A stretch of DNA of 64,000 bases, from NCBI GenBank assembly GCA_011525745.1, contig WYBU01000066.1, positions 1 to 64,000 on the forward strand, written 5' to 3'. The translations under genes were made by a program, and so were the position numbers. The stretch is from Planctomycetaceae bacterium (GTDB lineage: Bacteria; Planctomycetota; Phycisphaerae; UBA1845; UTPLA1). The notes under the pieces are model-generated. The model was not told the DNA's origin. It saw only the letters and a list, made by a program, of their open reading frames with translations, and made no database searches. The first letter of the stretch is position 1, and each line of letters starts with the position of its first letter. Shown here one piece after another: positions 40,885-49,204 of the stretch.

Positions 40885-40966
40885 CGTGGCGCGGGCTTGC
40901 AGCCCGTGTACCCTCAACGCCATCGCCGCGTTCCCCGACGCTCCCTCACGGTCGCGGTTCGGGTCA
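40885..40966. repeat. Shared intergenic module with family-3 arm (copy b)
   Basis: Matches 36712-36796: GTGGCGCGGGCTTGCAGCCC, then TCAACGCCATCGCCGCGTTC, then CTCCCTCACGGTCGCGGTTC. It ends about 20 nt before the stop codon of the minus-strand BatD-like gene. Confidence 0.65.
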
Positions 40967-40986
40967 GACCGCGTGGAACGGGCCAG

Positions 40987-42108
40987 CTACCCCACGCGAT
41001 TCCCAATCTGATCTGAGCCGCAAGCGGCTGAGGCAGGCGTTTCAACCGGCGCGGTCTGCGCGACGAACGTTCGCGCCGTCTGCATCGCCGACTCTGCGTC
41101 CGAGCGCGATGGCTCATAGCGGGCGAATTTCACCAGGTCGCACGCCTGAAGGAACGGCGCCAGCAACGCACGATGTTCATCCCGCAGCGATGGATCGCGA
41201 CCGGCCTCGAGCAGGAACTCCTCGGTCGTTCGCTCCGGCGCCATCAGCCCGAACCGCCGCTCGATGTATTGCCGCACGATCCCACTGAGGCGGTAATAGT
41301 ACTCATGATACGCCCCGCGGCCCGGCAGGTCTTCCGCCGCCAGCCGGTCCAACTCGCCCAGCGCCCACACGTGCGGCGGAGGCGGCGGCGGCGTGTCGGC
41401 TGCGCGTGCCCGCCGTCGGGCGCGCAATGCCACAAACGCCCCGGCCAGCACCACGATGGCCGCCAAGGCCCACAGCGCCCAGGCCCACGCGCGCTCCAGC
41501 GGAACGTCCACAGCGCCCTTGATGTCGCGAAAGTGAGTCGGATCGGCGTCGTCGCCGACAACCGAAGCGACCCGAATCACCAGCGGGCCGGCGGACAGCT
41601 CTTGCTCTTCCCGCGGCTCGACCGCCTGCGTGGCGGACGCCGGTTCATCCGGCGCTGCGCCCGCGCCCGCCGGGCGGCGGTCGGGTCGCTGATCGACGAA
41701 CAGGCAGCCAATCGCCGGGATTTCGTGCTCGCCGGGTTCCAGCGATTCGAGCCGCATGCGCCGTTCCCAGCGGCGCTGGCCCTGATCGGGCACCGACGGC
41801 GTGTCGCGCACGTCGCGGACGGCAAACGCGCCGAGCGTCTCGGGCGGCGGCGGCCAACGCACGTCGATGCCATCGGGGGCGGTCACGCCGGCGGCGACTT
41901 CAAGCGGTTCGGCGACTTCGATGCGGTCGCGGGCGGCGCGGACCATCAGCGTGACGGGGCCGCGCCGGGCGACGATTTCGACCGGCCGCGGCTGCGTTGC
42001 GGGCGAGGCGTCGCGCGCGGACCGGTCGCAACCGGCCATGCACGCCGTCATCGTTGCCAACACGCACAGGTGCGGCGCGACGCGAAAACGGATCAGCCAG
42101 CGAATCAT
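40987..42108 (-). CDS. BatD-like membrane lipoprotein of the MoxR/DUF58 locus
   Basis: A 373-residue protein. A lipoprotein signal ends in TACMAGC (Cys27). An extracytoplasmic beta-rich domain is followed by a membrane helix (about 235-258, WALWALAAIVVLAGAFVAL) and a basic stop-transfer stretch. A proline run and a helical cytoplasmic domain (AYHEYYYRLSGIVRQYIERRF) follow, resembling the C-terminal part of BatD/DUF4381 proteins. The last residues (about ASAACGSDQIGNRVG) are encoded by repeat DNA. A longer frame to 42303 runs through tandem repeats and was rejected. It follows moxR and DUF58 and probably works with them in an envelope chaperone or assembly role. Confidence 0.8.
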   Translation of the reverse strand: MIRWLIRFRVAPHLCVLATMTACMAGCDRSARDASPATQPRPVEIVARRGPVTLMVRAARDRIEVAEPLEVAAGVTAPDGIDVRWPPPPETLGAFAVRDVRDTPSVPDQGQRRWERRMRLESLEPGEHEIPAIGCLFVDQRPDRRPAGAGAAPDEPASATQAVEPREEQELSAGPLVIRVASVVGDDADPTHFRDIKGAVDVPLERAWAWALWALAAIVVLAGAFVALRARRRARAADTPPPPPPHVWALGELDRLAAEDLPGRGAYHEYYYRLSGIVRQYIERRFGLMAPERTTEEFLLEAGRDPSLRDEHRALLAPFLQACDLVKFARYEPSRSDAESAMQTARTFVAQTAPVETPASAACGSDQIGNRVG

Positions 42109-42142
42109 CGACTCACTCGTCTCCTCTTGCCATGCAGTGTAG

Positions 42143-42372
42143 CTCGTAGCGTCCGCCGTGCGGACCGCTCTGCTGATCCGAGCCGCAAGCGCCAGCGCCG
42201 CGGTTTGCACGCACATCCGTGATCGACCCCAGCGCTTGCGCTTGGGGCTCGGATGAACTCGTAGCGTCCGCCGTGCGGACCGCTCTGCTGATCCGAGCTG
42301 CAAGCGCCAGCGCCGCGGTTTGCACGCACATCCGTGATTGACCCCAGCGATTGCGCTCGAAGCTCGGATGAA
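42143..42372. repeat. Two tandem 115-nt family-2 dyad units
   Basis: Units 42143-42257 and 42258-42372 are nearly identical. Each starts CTCGTAGCGTCCGCCGTGCG and carries inverted arms ATCCGAGCCGCAAGCGCCAG and GCGCTTGCGCTTGGGGCTCG, so each can fold into a long imperfect hairpin. They fill the gap between the DUF58 gene (stop 16 nt away) and the BatD-like gene. Confidence 0.85.
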
Positions 42373-42387
42373 CCGCCTGCCGATGGT

Positions 42388-43263
42388 TCACATCCGCCGC
42401 CCGCGCGCGCGGAAGAACCGCGTCAGCGGCTCGACGAACGACTCGCCCGTGCGCGCGATGATGCGATCCATGTTCATGCGGCGGAACAGCCGGTCGCGGC
42501 TCTCGTGGGCGGCGCGTACACGGGCGACGAATTCGGCGCGGACGCGGCGGCTGGAGGTGTCGACGATCGTCCGCTCGCCGGTCTCGGCGTCGCACAGTTC
42601 CAGCAGCCCGACGTCGGGCAGCTCCTGCTCGCGCGGATCGGTAATCAGAATCGGAATCACGTCGTGCCGCCGCCGCGCGATGCGCAGCGGCCGTTCGTAA
42701 CCGGCGTCGAGAAAATCGCTGACGACAAACACGACGCTGCGCCGCCGCGCCACGCGGTTGAGATGCTCCAGCGCCGTGGCCAGGCGAGTGCGCGTGCCCT
42801 CGGGCCGGTGGAACAGCAACTCGCGAACGACGCGCAGCACGTGCCGCGGCCCCTTGCGGGCGGCGACGGACTTCTCGACGCGGTCGGTGAAGAGAATCAA
42901 CCCGACCTTGTCGTTGTTGCGGATGGCCGAGAACGCCAGCGTGGCGCAGATTTCGGCGGTCAGATCGCGCTTGAGCTGGTTCTGCGTGCCGAAGGCGTGC
43001 GAGCGGCTGAGGTCGACCAGCAGCAGCACGGTCAACTCGCGCTCCTCGCGGAACTTCTTGACGAACGGCTCGCCGTAGCGGGCGCTGACGTTCCAGTCGA
43101 TCGTGCGCACCTCGTCGCCGATCTGGTACGGCCGCACCTCTTCGAACTCCATGCCGCGCCCCTTGAACGCGGAGTGATACTGCCCCGCCAGCACGTCGCT
43201 CACCAGGTGTGACGTCCGTATCTGTATCCGTCGTATTCGTTTCAGCAGGTCGGTCGGAATCAT
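42388..43263 (-). CDS. DUF58 (von Willebrand-like) protein of the MoxR locus
   Basis: A 291-residue DUF58 protein. It opens MIPTDLLKRIRRIQI and has the signature region GMEFEEVRPYQIGDEVRTIDWN, with FVKKFREERELTVLLLVDLSRSHAFG giving a metal-site-like DxSxS. Such proteins are encoded next to MoxR ATPases and are thought to be their partners. The ATG at 43263 directly follows an inverted repeat and has no Shine-Dalgarno site. In-frame codons upstream (FLFRLFDFSTF) are repeat-derived. In the genome this gene is parted from moxR only by the four-helix-bundle element. Confidence 0.92.
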   Translation of the reverse strand: MIPTDLLKRIRRIQIRTSHLVSDVLAGQYHSAFKGRGMEFEEVRPYQIGDEVRTIDWNVSARYGEPFVKKFREERELTVLLLVDLSRSHAFGTQNQLKRDLTAEICATLAFSAIRNNDKVGLILFTDRVEKSVAARKGPRHVLRVVRELLFHRPEGTRTRLATALEHLNRVARRRSVVFVVSDFLDAGYERPLRIARRRHDVIPILITDPREQELPDVGLLELCDAETGERTIVDTSSRRVRAEFVARVRAAHESRDRLFRRMNMDRIIARTGESFVEPLTRFFRARGRRM

Positions 43264-43300
43264 GAAACGTCGAAAAGTCGAAAAGTCAAAAAGTCGAAAG
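43264..43300. repeat. Inverted repeat, left copy, bracketing the four-helix-bundle gene
   Basis: GAAACGTCGAAAAGTCGAAA followed by AGTCAAAAAGTCGAAAG starts at the base next to the DUF58 start codon. It matches the right copy (43893-43919, reverse complement) at about 24 of 27 aligned positions. Confidence 0.85.
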
Positions 43301-43355
43301 AGGAACACTGCCGATTGGAGATCGTCCTGATCACACGACTATCGATCTGAGGGCG

Positions 43356-43730
43356 CTATTCATTCTTGCGGGCGATGTACTCCTGCGTTGTCCTCACGAT
43401 GGCCCCGAGAATGCGCGTCAACTCACTCGCTTCGTCGATCAGGGTACTTGTGCAGTCGCTCGACGCCAATCCAGTCTCGCAGCAAAGCTGAAGCCAGTAT
43501 TGAGTTTCTGACGCCTCCTTTCGAGCGATGCTGCATTCGTGTGCAAAGTCCGCATCCGTCATAGAATGATCGGCCTCGAAAATGTTGGCACCGACAGCCG
43601 TCCCGCTCCGTAGCACTTGCTTCCCGATCGTCCAGCCCTTCGTTCCATGAGGAAATCCATCGACCAGCTTTACGATCGCAACTGCAAATTGAAACGATCG
43701 CTCCCGCAAGTCTCCCTTAATCCTGCCCAT
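43356..43730 (-). CDS. Four-helix-bundle protein, 23S rRNA intervening-sequence (IVP/S23) family
   Basis: A 124-residue, almost wholly helical protein with family hallmarks: an N-terminal DLRERSFQFAVAIVKLVDGFP helix, TIGKQVLRSGTAVGANIFEA, then ARKEASETQYWLQL and a final helix ending YIARKNE. The family includes proteins encoded inside 23S rRNA intervening sequences and the Avd accessory protein of diversity-generating retroelements. The start used is the ATG with GGGGTG just upstream. It is inserted between moxR and DUF58, bracketed by inverted repeats. No reverse transcriptase or rRNA gene is in the window. Confidence 0.88.
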   Translation of the reverse strand: MGRIKGDLRERSFQFAVAIVKLVDGFPHGTKGWTIGKQVLRSGTAVGANIFEADHSMTDADFAHECSIARKEASETQYWLQLCCETGLASSDCTSTLIDEASELTRILGAIVRTTQEYIARKNE

Positions 43731-43892
43731 GCCGCACCCCATGTATCTGACAACAGGCAATTGACGCCCACGAGCCACACATCAGGGGCACTTCGGAATC
43801 CCGTTCCACGATGCCCACACAATCGTCCCTGAGTCTCCCCCAGCAACCACGCCCCCTGCCTCAATCCTTCGACGTCTCAGTTTTCCGATGTT

Positions 43893-43919
43893 CCGACTTT
43901 TCGACTTTTTGACGTTTTC
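43893..43919. repeat. Inverted repeat, right copy, bracketing the four-helix-bundle gene
   Basis: CCGACTTTTCGACTTTTTGA then CGTTTTC ends at the base next to the moxR stop codon. It pairs with 43264-43290; in a minus-strand transcript the two would form a stem of about 26 bp with the four-helix-bundle gene in the loop. Confidence 0.85.
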
Positions 43920-44909
43920 TTAGGGTACAGGAACGTGATCGAGTATCGCGCGCACGATGTCGTCGCTCGTCTTCTCTTCCGCCTCTGCCTCGTACGAGAT
44001 GATCACGCGGTGACGCAGCACTTCGGGGGCGATGTCCTTGACGTCCTGCGGCACGACGTAGCCGCGGCCGGCCAGAAACGCGCACGCCTTCGCGCCCAGC
44101 GTCAGATAGATCGTGGCGCGCGGCGAGACGCCGTATTGAATCAGCCCCTCCACCGGTACGCGGTACGCCTTCGGATCGCGCGTGGCCGTGACGAGGTCCA
44201 CGACGTAATCCTTGATCTTGTCATCCATGTAGATCTCGTCGACGACCTTGCGCGCCGCGAGGATGTCGGCCGGGTTCATGACGGGCGAGAGTTTTCCCGG
44301 CGGCGTGGTGTGCGACATGCGGTCGAGAATCTCGCGCTCCTGCGCCTTCGTCGGATAGGTCACGGTCAGCTTGAGCATGAAGCGGTCGACCTGCGCCTCG
44401 GGCAGCGGATAGGTGCCTTCCTGTTCGATCGGATTCTGCGTCGCCATTACCAGGAACGGCTCCTCGAGCCGGAACGTCTCCTCGCCGATCGTCACCTGCC
44501 GTTCCTGCATCGCTTCCAGCAGCGCGCTTTGAACCTTCGCCGGCGCGCGGTTGATCTCGTCGGCCAGAATCAGGTGCGAGAAGATCGGACCTTTTTTGAC
44601 GATGAACTGGCCGTCGACCGGACGATACACCAGCGTGCCGATGAGGTCCGCCGGCAGCAGATCGGGCGTGAACTGAATGCGCTGAAAGCCCGTGTTGATG
44701 CCCGCCGCCAAGCAAGAGACCGCCGTCGTTTTGGCCAGCCCCGGCACACCCTCGATGAGCATGTGGCCGTTGGCGAGCAGCCCGACCATCATCTTGTGCA
44801 GCAGGTTCTCCTGCCCCACGATGATGCGCTGCATCTCCGTTCGCAGGCGGCGAAAGGGTTCGCTGACGGCGTGGACCTGTTCCGAAATGTGCTTGATGTC
44901 AAAGTGCAT
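43920..44909 (-). CDS. moxR: MoxR-family AAA+ ATPase
   Basis: A 329-residue AAA+ ATPase with Walker A GVPGLAKT (54-61), Walker B LILADEINRAP, sensor-1 MATQNPIEQEGTYPLPEAQ and the C-terminal lid. MoxR proteins act as chaperone-like ATPases with DUF58 and VWA partners, here the DUF58 and BatD-like genes downstream. Its TAA is directly followed by one arm of the inverted repeat of the inserted four-helix-bundle element. There is no clear ribosome site before the ATG. Confidence 0.95.
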   Translation of the reverse strand: MHFDIKHISEQVHAVSEPFRRLRTEMQRIIVGQENLLHKMMVGLLANGHMLIEGVPGLAKTTAVSCLAAGINTGFQRIQFTPDLLPADLIGTLVYRPVDGQFIVKKGPIFSHLILADEINRAPAKVQSALLEAMQERQVTIGEETFRLEEPFLVMATQNPIEQEGTYPLPEAQVDRFMLKLTVTYPTKAQEREILDRMSHTTPPGKLSPVMNPADILAARKVVDEIYMDDKIKDYVVDLVTATRDPKAYRVPVEGLIQYGVSPRATIYLTLGAKACAFLAGRGYVVPQDVKDIAPEVLRHRVIISYEAEAEEKTSDDIVRAILDHVPVP

Positions 44910-45105
44910 GGGGTTCTCATTCGTACGTGGGGCGCGACGCTTCCGTCATCGGCCCGCGGCGCTTTGCCCCGGGCCGGAAGCCATGATAGCGCGGCGGGCG
45001 CAACGCTCAAGCACCAGCCGCAACGTCGAAGTTCGGCGGAGTTTTTTGACGATGAGGCAAGCCGCGCCGGGACGCCCGGTGCGAAATGACAAGATGCCGC
45101 GGCAC

Positions 45106-45834
45106 TCACGGCGCCTCGGCGTTGATGCCGTATTGCTCGACCAGCTCGCGAAGCTGCTGCAACGCGCGATGGCAGATCATGTGGATCGAGCCGACGGAAC
45201 GCCCCAGCGATTCCGCCACGTCCGCCACGGCCATGCCTTGAAGGAAGCGCATCTGAAGCACCTGGCGATAGTGCTCCGGCAGCGATGCCAGACAGGCCGT
45301 GACCACGCCGAGCGCTTCTTCGCGCCGTACGACCTGGCTGGCGGTGACGCTCGTGGCCTTGAGTCGGCTGAGTAGATCGATGTAAGTCGTCGCTCCGGAG
45401 ACCTGGGCGGCGCTGTGGATTTCGCGGCGCACGTCGCGGCGATCGGCATGTACGGCCCGGTGCTCGTCGATCAACTTGCGGTCGAGGATCGTGAACAGCC
45501 AGCGCAGAAACGAATTCGGCCCGCGATAGCGAAACGAGGGCAGCGCGCGGAACGCCTCGAAATAGACCTGCTGAAGAATGTCTTCCGGCTCCAGCCGGCC
45601 GCGCAGCGTCGCATCCATCTGGCGCACCAATCGCGCCCGCAGCCGGGGGTGATAGAGGATCAGCAGGCGGCGAATGGAATCCTCGTCGCCGGCCATCGCG
45701 CCCTGAATCAGCGGTTCGGTCCGATCGGCGCGATCGTCGAACGAAGCCGGTTCGGTCATGGCGGGAGCCTCGCCCCCTACAGGCTCAACGCCAACCGGTT
45801 CGTCGCCCGGAAGTTCCGCCTGCGGTCCCGTCAT
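45106..45834 (-). CDS. ECF-type RNA polymerase sigma factor
   Basis: A 242-residue sigma-70-family factor. Region 2 is visible as DSIRRLLILYHPRLRARLVRQ and LEPEDILQQVYFEAFRALPSF, with RGPNSFLRWLFTILDRKLIDEHR. A linker and region 4 follow (LASLPEHYRQVLQMRFLQG, VADVAESLGRSVGSIHMICH). No anti-sigma gene is adjacent; instead a Ser/Thr kinase gene is divergent, a pairing common in planctomycetes. The start could be the ATG at 45759, which has GAGG 8 nt upstream and would remove 25 residues. Confidence 0.93.
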   Translation of the reverse strand: MTGPQAELPGDEPVGVEPVGGEAPAMTEPASFDDRADRTEPLIQGAMAGDEDSIRRLLILYHPRLRARLVRQMDATLRGRLEPEDILQQVYFEAFRALPSFRYRGPNSFLRWLFTILDRKLIDEHRAVHADRRDVRREIHSAAQVSGATTYIDLLSRLKATSVTASQVVRREEALGVVTACLASLPEHYRQVLQMRFLQGMAVADVAESLGRSVGSIHMICHRALQQLRELVEQYGINAEAP

Positions 45835-46114
45835 GCGTGGCCCTGCCCGCCTGTGTGGCCTTCGTCAACCGTCTTGTCCCACAACGACTTATGATACCCG
45901 CGACAAGGACTGCCGGCCTGTGTAAAAGGACACAGGAATTCTAATCGCGCAAGGCCCAATATCCCTTAGACTGGATATAGGAGTCGGCACGGCGGTCGTT
46001 ACGTCCTTATTCATTCTACACGCGGCGTTTAGCGCGGCAAACGAACCGCCGGCGCGAACCGCCGTCAATAGAATCGGCGCATGTTGGCTCGGCGTGCGGC
46101 GCGGGATCGTTTGA
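45835..46114. other. Sigma factor/kinase divergent promoter region
   Basis: A 280-nt spacer without dyad repeats. A relatively AT-rich core (about 45915-46020, including AAAAGGACACAGGAATTCTA and GGATATAGGAG) is where promoters for both genes are expected. I could not assign a confident -35/-10 pair, which would fit use of an alternative sigma factor. Confidence 0.4.
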
Positions 46115-47686
46115 ATGAGTTCAGGACCCTATAAAACACCCGATGAGACCGGCTCGCTCGCTGCTTCCCCGCGCGAAATCCGCGTCGGTGAACTGCTGAA
46201 CGAGTTCTTCGACCTGCGCGCAGCCGGTAACCCCATCACGCCGGACGATTTTCTTTCGCGGCACCCGGAGTATTCCCTGGAACTGAGCCAGCATTTCGCG
46301 GGACTGGGGTTGATGAAGCAACTGGCCGCCGGTTCATCCGGCGACGGGACCGTCGCATCGCCGCGCGGCGCCGCCCTGACGGGGCCGCGGCCCGGGACGG
46401 ATCATCAGCGCGTAAGCCTCCCCGACATAGAAGGTTACATCGTCCTGCGTGAAATCGGTCGCGGCGGCATGGGGCTGGTTTGCAAGGCCGTACAGCGCAG
46501 CACGCAGCGCGTCGTGGCCATCAAGCTGCTGCTCGAAGGTCCATTTGCGTCCGAAACGGTGCGCCGGCGGTTCGAGCGTGAGATTGCACTGGCAGCTCAA
46601 CTCAAGCACGCCAACATCGTCCCGATCTATGACAGCGGACAGGTCGGCGGGCGCATGTACTACGCAATGGAGTATGTCCACGGCATCAACCTGGCCGACT
46701 TCATGAGGCAGGAGAATCCACCGCTCGACGCGCGATTGCGGCTGTTCGCCAGGGTGTGTCACGCCATCAGCCACGCGCATCAGCGCGGCGTGATTCACCG
46801 AGACCTGAAGCCGTCCAACATTCTAGTCGACGGCGACGGCGAGCCGCGCGTGCACGATTTCGGACTGGCCAAAGCCGGCAGTGTGCCCGACATGATGTTG
46901 TCGGTGACCGATCATCTGGTCGGCACGCCGGCCTACATGTCTCCCGAGCAGGTGGCCGGAGATCCTTCGGGCATCGACATCCGGACCGACATCTACTCGT
47001 TGGGCGTGATCCTGTACGAACTGCTGACCGGCCAGCCGCCTTATGACGTCAAGGGCAGCCTGTCGGCGGTGTTGAACAACATTCAGCACGCGGAGCCGAC
47101 GCCGCCGAGCAAGGTGAGCCGGGCGGTCGACGACGAGATGGAAACGATCGTGCTGAAAGCACTCGAGAAGCGCAAGGAGGATCGCTATCAGTCGGTCGCA
47201 GAGCTGGCGGCGGACATCGAGCGTTACCTGGCGGGCGATCCGATTCAGGCCAAAAAAGCCTCGCCGATTTATTTGCTGCGCAAGGTGATCATGCGGCACC
47301 GGATCGCGGCGGTGATCGCGTCGCTGATCGTGTTGCTGATCGCGTTGTCCGTGTCGATGGGACATTTGCAGAAAGAGAAGAAGGAGCTTCGCGCCGAGTT
47401 GGATCGCAAACAGGAATACACGCGGCAGCTCGAGGAAGATCAGCGGCAGTTCCGCCAGATGATGGAGGGGCTGGCGAAATCGCTGGAGACGAATATCGAC
47501 CCGCGCAACGCCGCGGCCCTGGCGCCGCTGGCGCAGGAACTGGCCAAGCGCTCGCCGATACTGGCGCCGTTCGCGCAGCTCAGCGGCCTGGCGACGTCGC
47601 AGCCGACGACGGCTTCGGCGCCGACCTCGCAGGATTCGGATGTCGATGCGTCAAGCTCATCGGCGGAGCCGAGCGCCGGCGGCTGA
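46115..47686 (+). CDS. Membrane-anchored Ser/Thr protein kinase (Pkn type)
   Basis: A 523-residue kinase. An N-terminal helical region (LLNEFFDLRAAGNPITPDDFLSRHP) is typical of planctomycete kinases. The kinase domain has the glycine loop IGRGGMGLV (114-122), Lys137 in VAIK, Asp230 in HRDLKPSN, Asp248 in the DFG motif and GTPAYMSPEQ. One membrane helix lies at about 396-415 (IAAVIASLIVLLIALSVSMG), then a coiled coil (KEKKELRAELDRKQEY) and a Ser/Ala/Thr-rich tail. So the catalytic domain is cytoplasmic and the coiled coil extracytoplasmic. It may signal to the divergent sigma factor. Confidence 0.95.
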   Translation: MSSGPYKTPDETGSLAASPREIRVGELLNEFFDLRAAGNPITPDDFLSRHPEYSLELSQHFAGLGLMKQLAAGSSGDGTVASPRGAALTGPRPGTDHQRVSLPDIEGYIVLREIGRGGMGLVCKAVQRSTQRVVAIKLLLEGPFASETVRRRFEREIALAAQLKHANIVPIYDSGQVGGRMYYAMEYVHGINLADFMRQENPPLDARLRLFARVCHAISHAHQRGVIHRDLKPSNILVDGDGEPRVHDFGLAKAGSVPDMMLSVTDHLVGTPAYMSPEQVAGDPSGIDIRTDIYSLGVILYELLTGQPPYDVKGSLSAVLNNIQHAEPTPPSKVSRAVDDEMETIVLKALEKRKEDRYQSVAELAADIERYLAGDPIQAKKASPIYLLRKVIMRHRIAAVIASLIVLLIALSVSMGHLQKEKKELRAELDRKQEYTRQLEEDQRQFRQMMEGLAKSLETNIDPRNAAALAPLAQELAKRSPILAPFAQLSGLATSQPTTASAPTSQDSDVDASSSSAEPSAGG

Positions 47687-48077
47687 CGACTCACGGCGCG
47701 CGCCCGCGCGGCACGGTCAAGCGGCCCGCAAATGACCGCCGCACGCTCGCCGACCGCGCAACTCGGGCCGCTTGGCCGTGTGCAACCAACCGCACAGCGC
47801 GCTGCACCACCTGATCCGAGCGTCCAGCGCAACCGCCGACGTCATTTCGCGCACCGGGCACAACCCCGGCGCTCGCGTGCGAGAACGTCATCAAGAGGCC
47901 TGAACCGAACCGCTACCGTGAGGGAGCGGCGAGTTGTCATCGCACAGAGCGAAATGCTCGACCGTGGACGCTCGCCTTGAATCGACCTTGTCATGCACGC
48001 TTCGAGGCTCGGAAAAAACTCAACCCCGGCGCGACTCACCCCGCTACAACACCCCTTAGCGTAGTACGATACTGCCC
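47687..48077. other. Intergenic region with a single family-3 arm
   Basis: This 391-nt gap contains one family-3 arm (47901-47936, CCGAACCGCTACCGTGAGGG). The rest is GC-rich without a recognisable gene. Confidence 0.5.
48065..48070 (+). promoter_or_regulatory. TACGAT -10-like box of tilS
   Basis: TACGAT is followed after 7 nt (ACTGCCC) by the tilS ATG, with no ribosome-binding site between. The position fits a leaderless transcript. Confidence 0.4.
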
Positions 48078-49139
48078 ATGACGCCGCGCACTTTCGAGCG
48101 CCGTGTGCTCGAGGCCGTCCGAGCCAACCGCCTGTGGTCGCCGGGCGCGACCGTGATGCTCGGCGTGTCGGGTGGCGCCGATTCGATGGCGCTGCTGCAC
48201 TGCGTACACAATCTGGCGGCGCGGCGCGACACGCGCTGGCGGCCGCACGTGGCGCATCTCAACCACGGCCTGCGCGGACCGGCCGGCGATGCCGATGCGG
48301 AATTCGTCGGACGCGCCGCGACACATCGCCGGCTGCCGTTCGTCACCGAGCGCGTCGACGTGCGCGAATTCGCGGCGGCGCACGATCTGACGATCGAAGA
48401 AGCCGCGCGTGCCTGCCGGTACGCCTTTCTCGCACGCGCCGCCGCTTCCGCCGACGCAGCGGTCGTGGCGGTGGCGCATCACGCCGACGATCAGGCCGAG
48501 ACGATTCTGCATCACATCCTGCGCGGCAGCGGACTTCGCGGGCTGGCGGGCATGCCCGCGATTCGACCGCTGGACGCAACGGGAACGCTGCGTTTGGCAA
48601 GACCGCTGCTGTACTTTCGCCGCGTCATGCTGGGGGACTACCTTCGCGCCGTCGATGTCGCATGGTGCGCCGATGCGGCCAACATCGACGAGGCGCACAC
48701 GCGCAATCGCATTCGCCATCGCCTTTTGCCGATGATCGAACAGCAGATCAATCCTCGCGTCGTCGATGCGCTGTTGCGCATGGGCGAGCAGGCCCGGGCG
48801 TCGAGCGAACTGATTGAGTCGATGGCCGCTTCGCTGCTGACCGGGCCGCGCGTGCGATGCCGAGATGACGTCGATGGCGCACGGCTGCTGCTGGTTCCCG
48901 CAACCGATCTGGCGGCGTCGCCGCGCATCGTGCAGGGCCAGGCCGTGCGTCAGGCGCTGCGGAAACTGGGCGTCGGGCTGGGCGAGATCGGCTACGAGCG
49001 CATCGCCGCCGTGCTGACGATGCTGGCCGCCGGCCGCGGCGGCCGCCGCATTCAGTTGCCCGGCGGCGCATGGGTCACGCGGCGCGGGAAAAACGTGGTA
49101 TTTGGCGCACGCGCCGCCCTCGACCGGGATTTCGAGTAG
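48078..49139 (+). CDS. tilS: tRNA(Ile)-lysidine synthetase
   Basis: A 353-residue PP-loop ATPase that puts lysidine on C34 of the AUA-reading tRNA(Ile), an essential step in decoding. The PP-loop SGGADS (31-36) starts the N-type ATPase domain, with VAHLNHGLRG, AHHADDQAETIL and RNRIRHRLLP further on. The C-terminal extension is short compared with the Escherichia coli enzyme. No Shine-Dalgarno sequence is visible, but TACGAT lies 7 nt upstream. Confidence 0.93.
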   Translation: MTPRTFERRVLEAVRANRLWSPGATVMLGVSGGADSMALLHCVHNLAARRDTRWRPHVAHLNHGLRGPAGDADAEFVGRAATHRRLPFVTERVDVREFAAAHDLTIEEAARACRYAFLARAAASADAAVVAVAHHADDQAETILHHILRGSGLRGLAGMPAIRPLDATGTLRLARPLLYFRRVMLGDYLRAVDVAWCADAANIDEAHTRNRIRHRLLPMIEQQINPRVVDALLRMGEQARASSELIESMAASLLTGPRVRCRDDVDGARLLLVPATDLAASPRIVQGQAVRQALRKLGVGLGEIGYERIAAVLTMLAAGRGGRRIQLPGGAWVTRRGKNVVFGARAALDRDFE

Positions 49140-49204
49140 TTGCCGGTTGTCCGTCGTACGTTGTCAGTGAGTGCTTGGCGCCTTGAGTCGCTTCGGTGTA
49201 TCCG

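Noticed and set aside
42143-42372. N-terminal coding extension of the BatD-like protein through the tandem repeats
   Set aside because: The frame is open, but its residues (for example CVQTAALALAARISRAV) are translated repeat arms; the lipoprotein signal starting at 42108 is the natural N-terminus.
43356-43730. Accessory (Avd) protein of a diversity-generating retroelement
   Set aside because: The fold family fits, but there is no reverse transcriptase, template repeat or variable target gene nearby, and the inverted repeats point to an IVS-like element.
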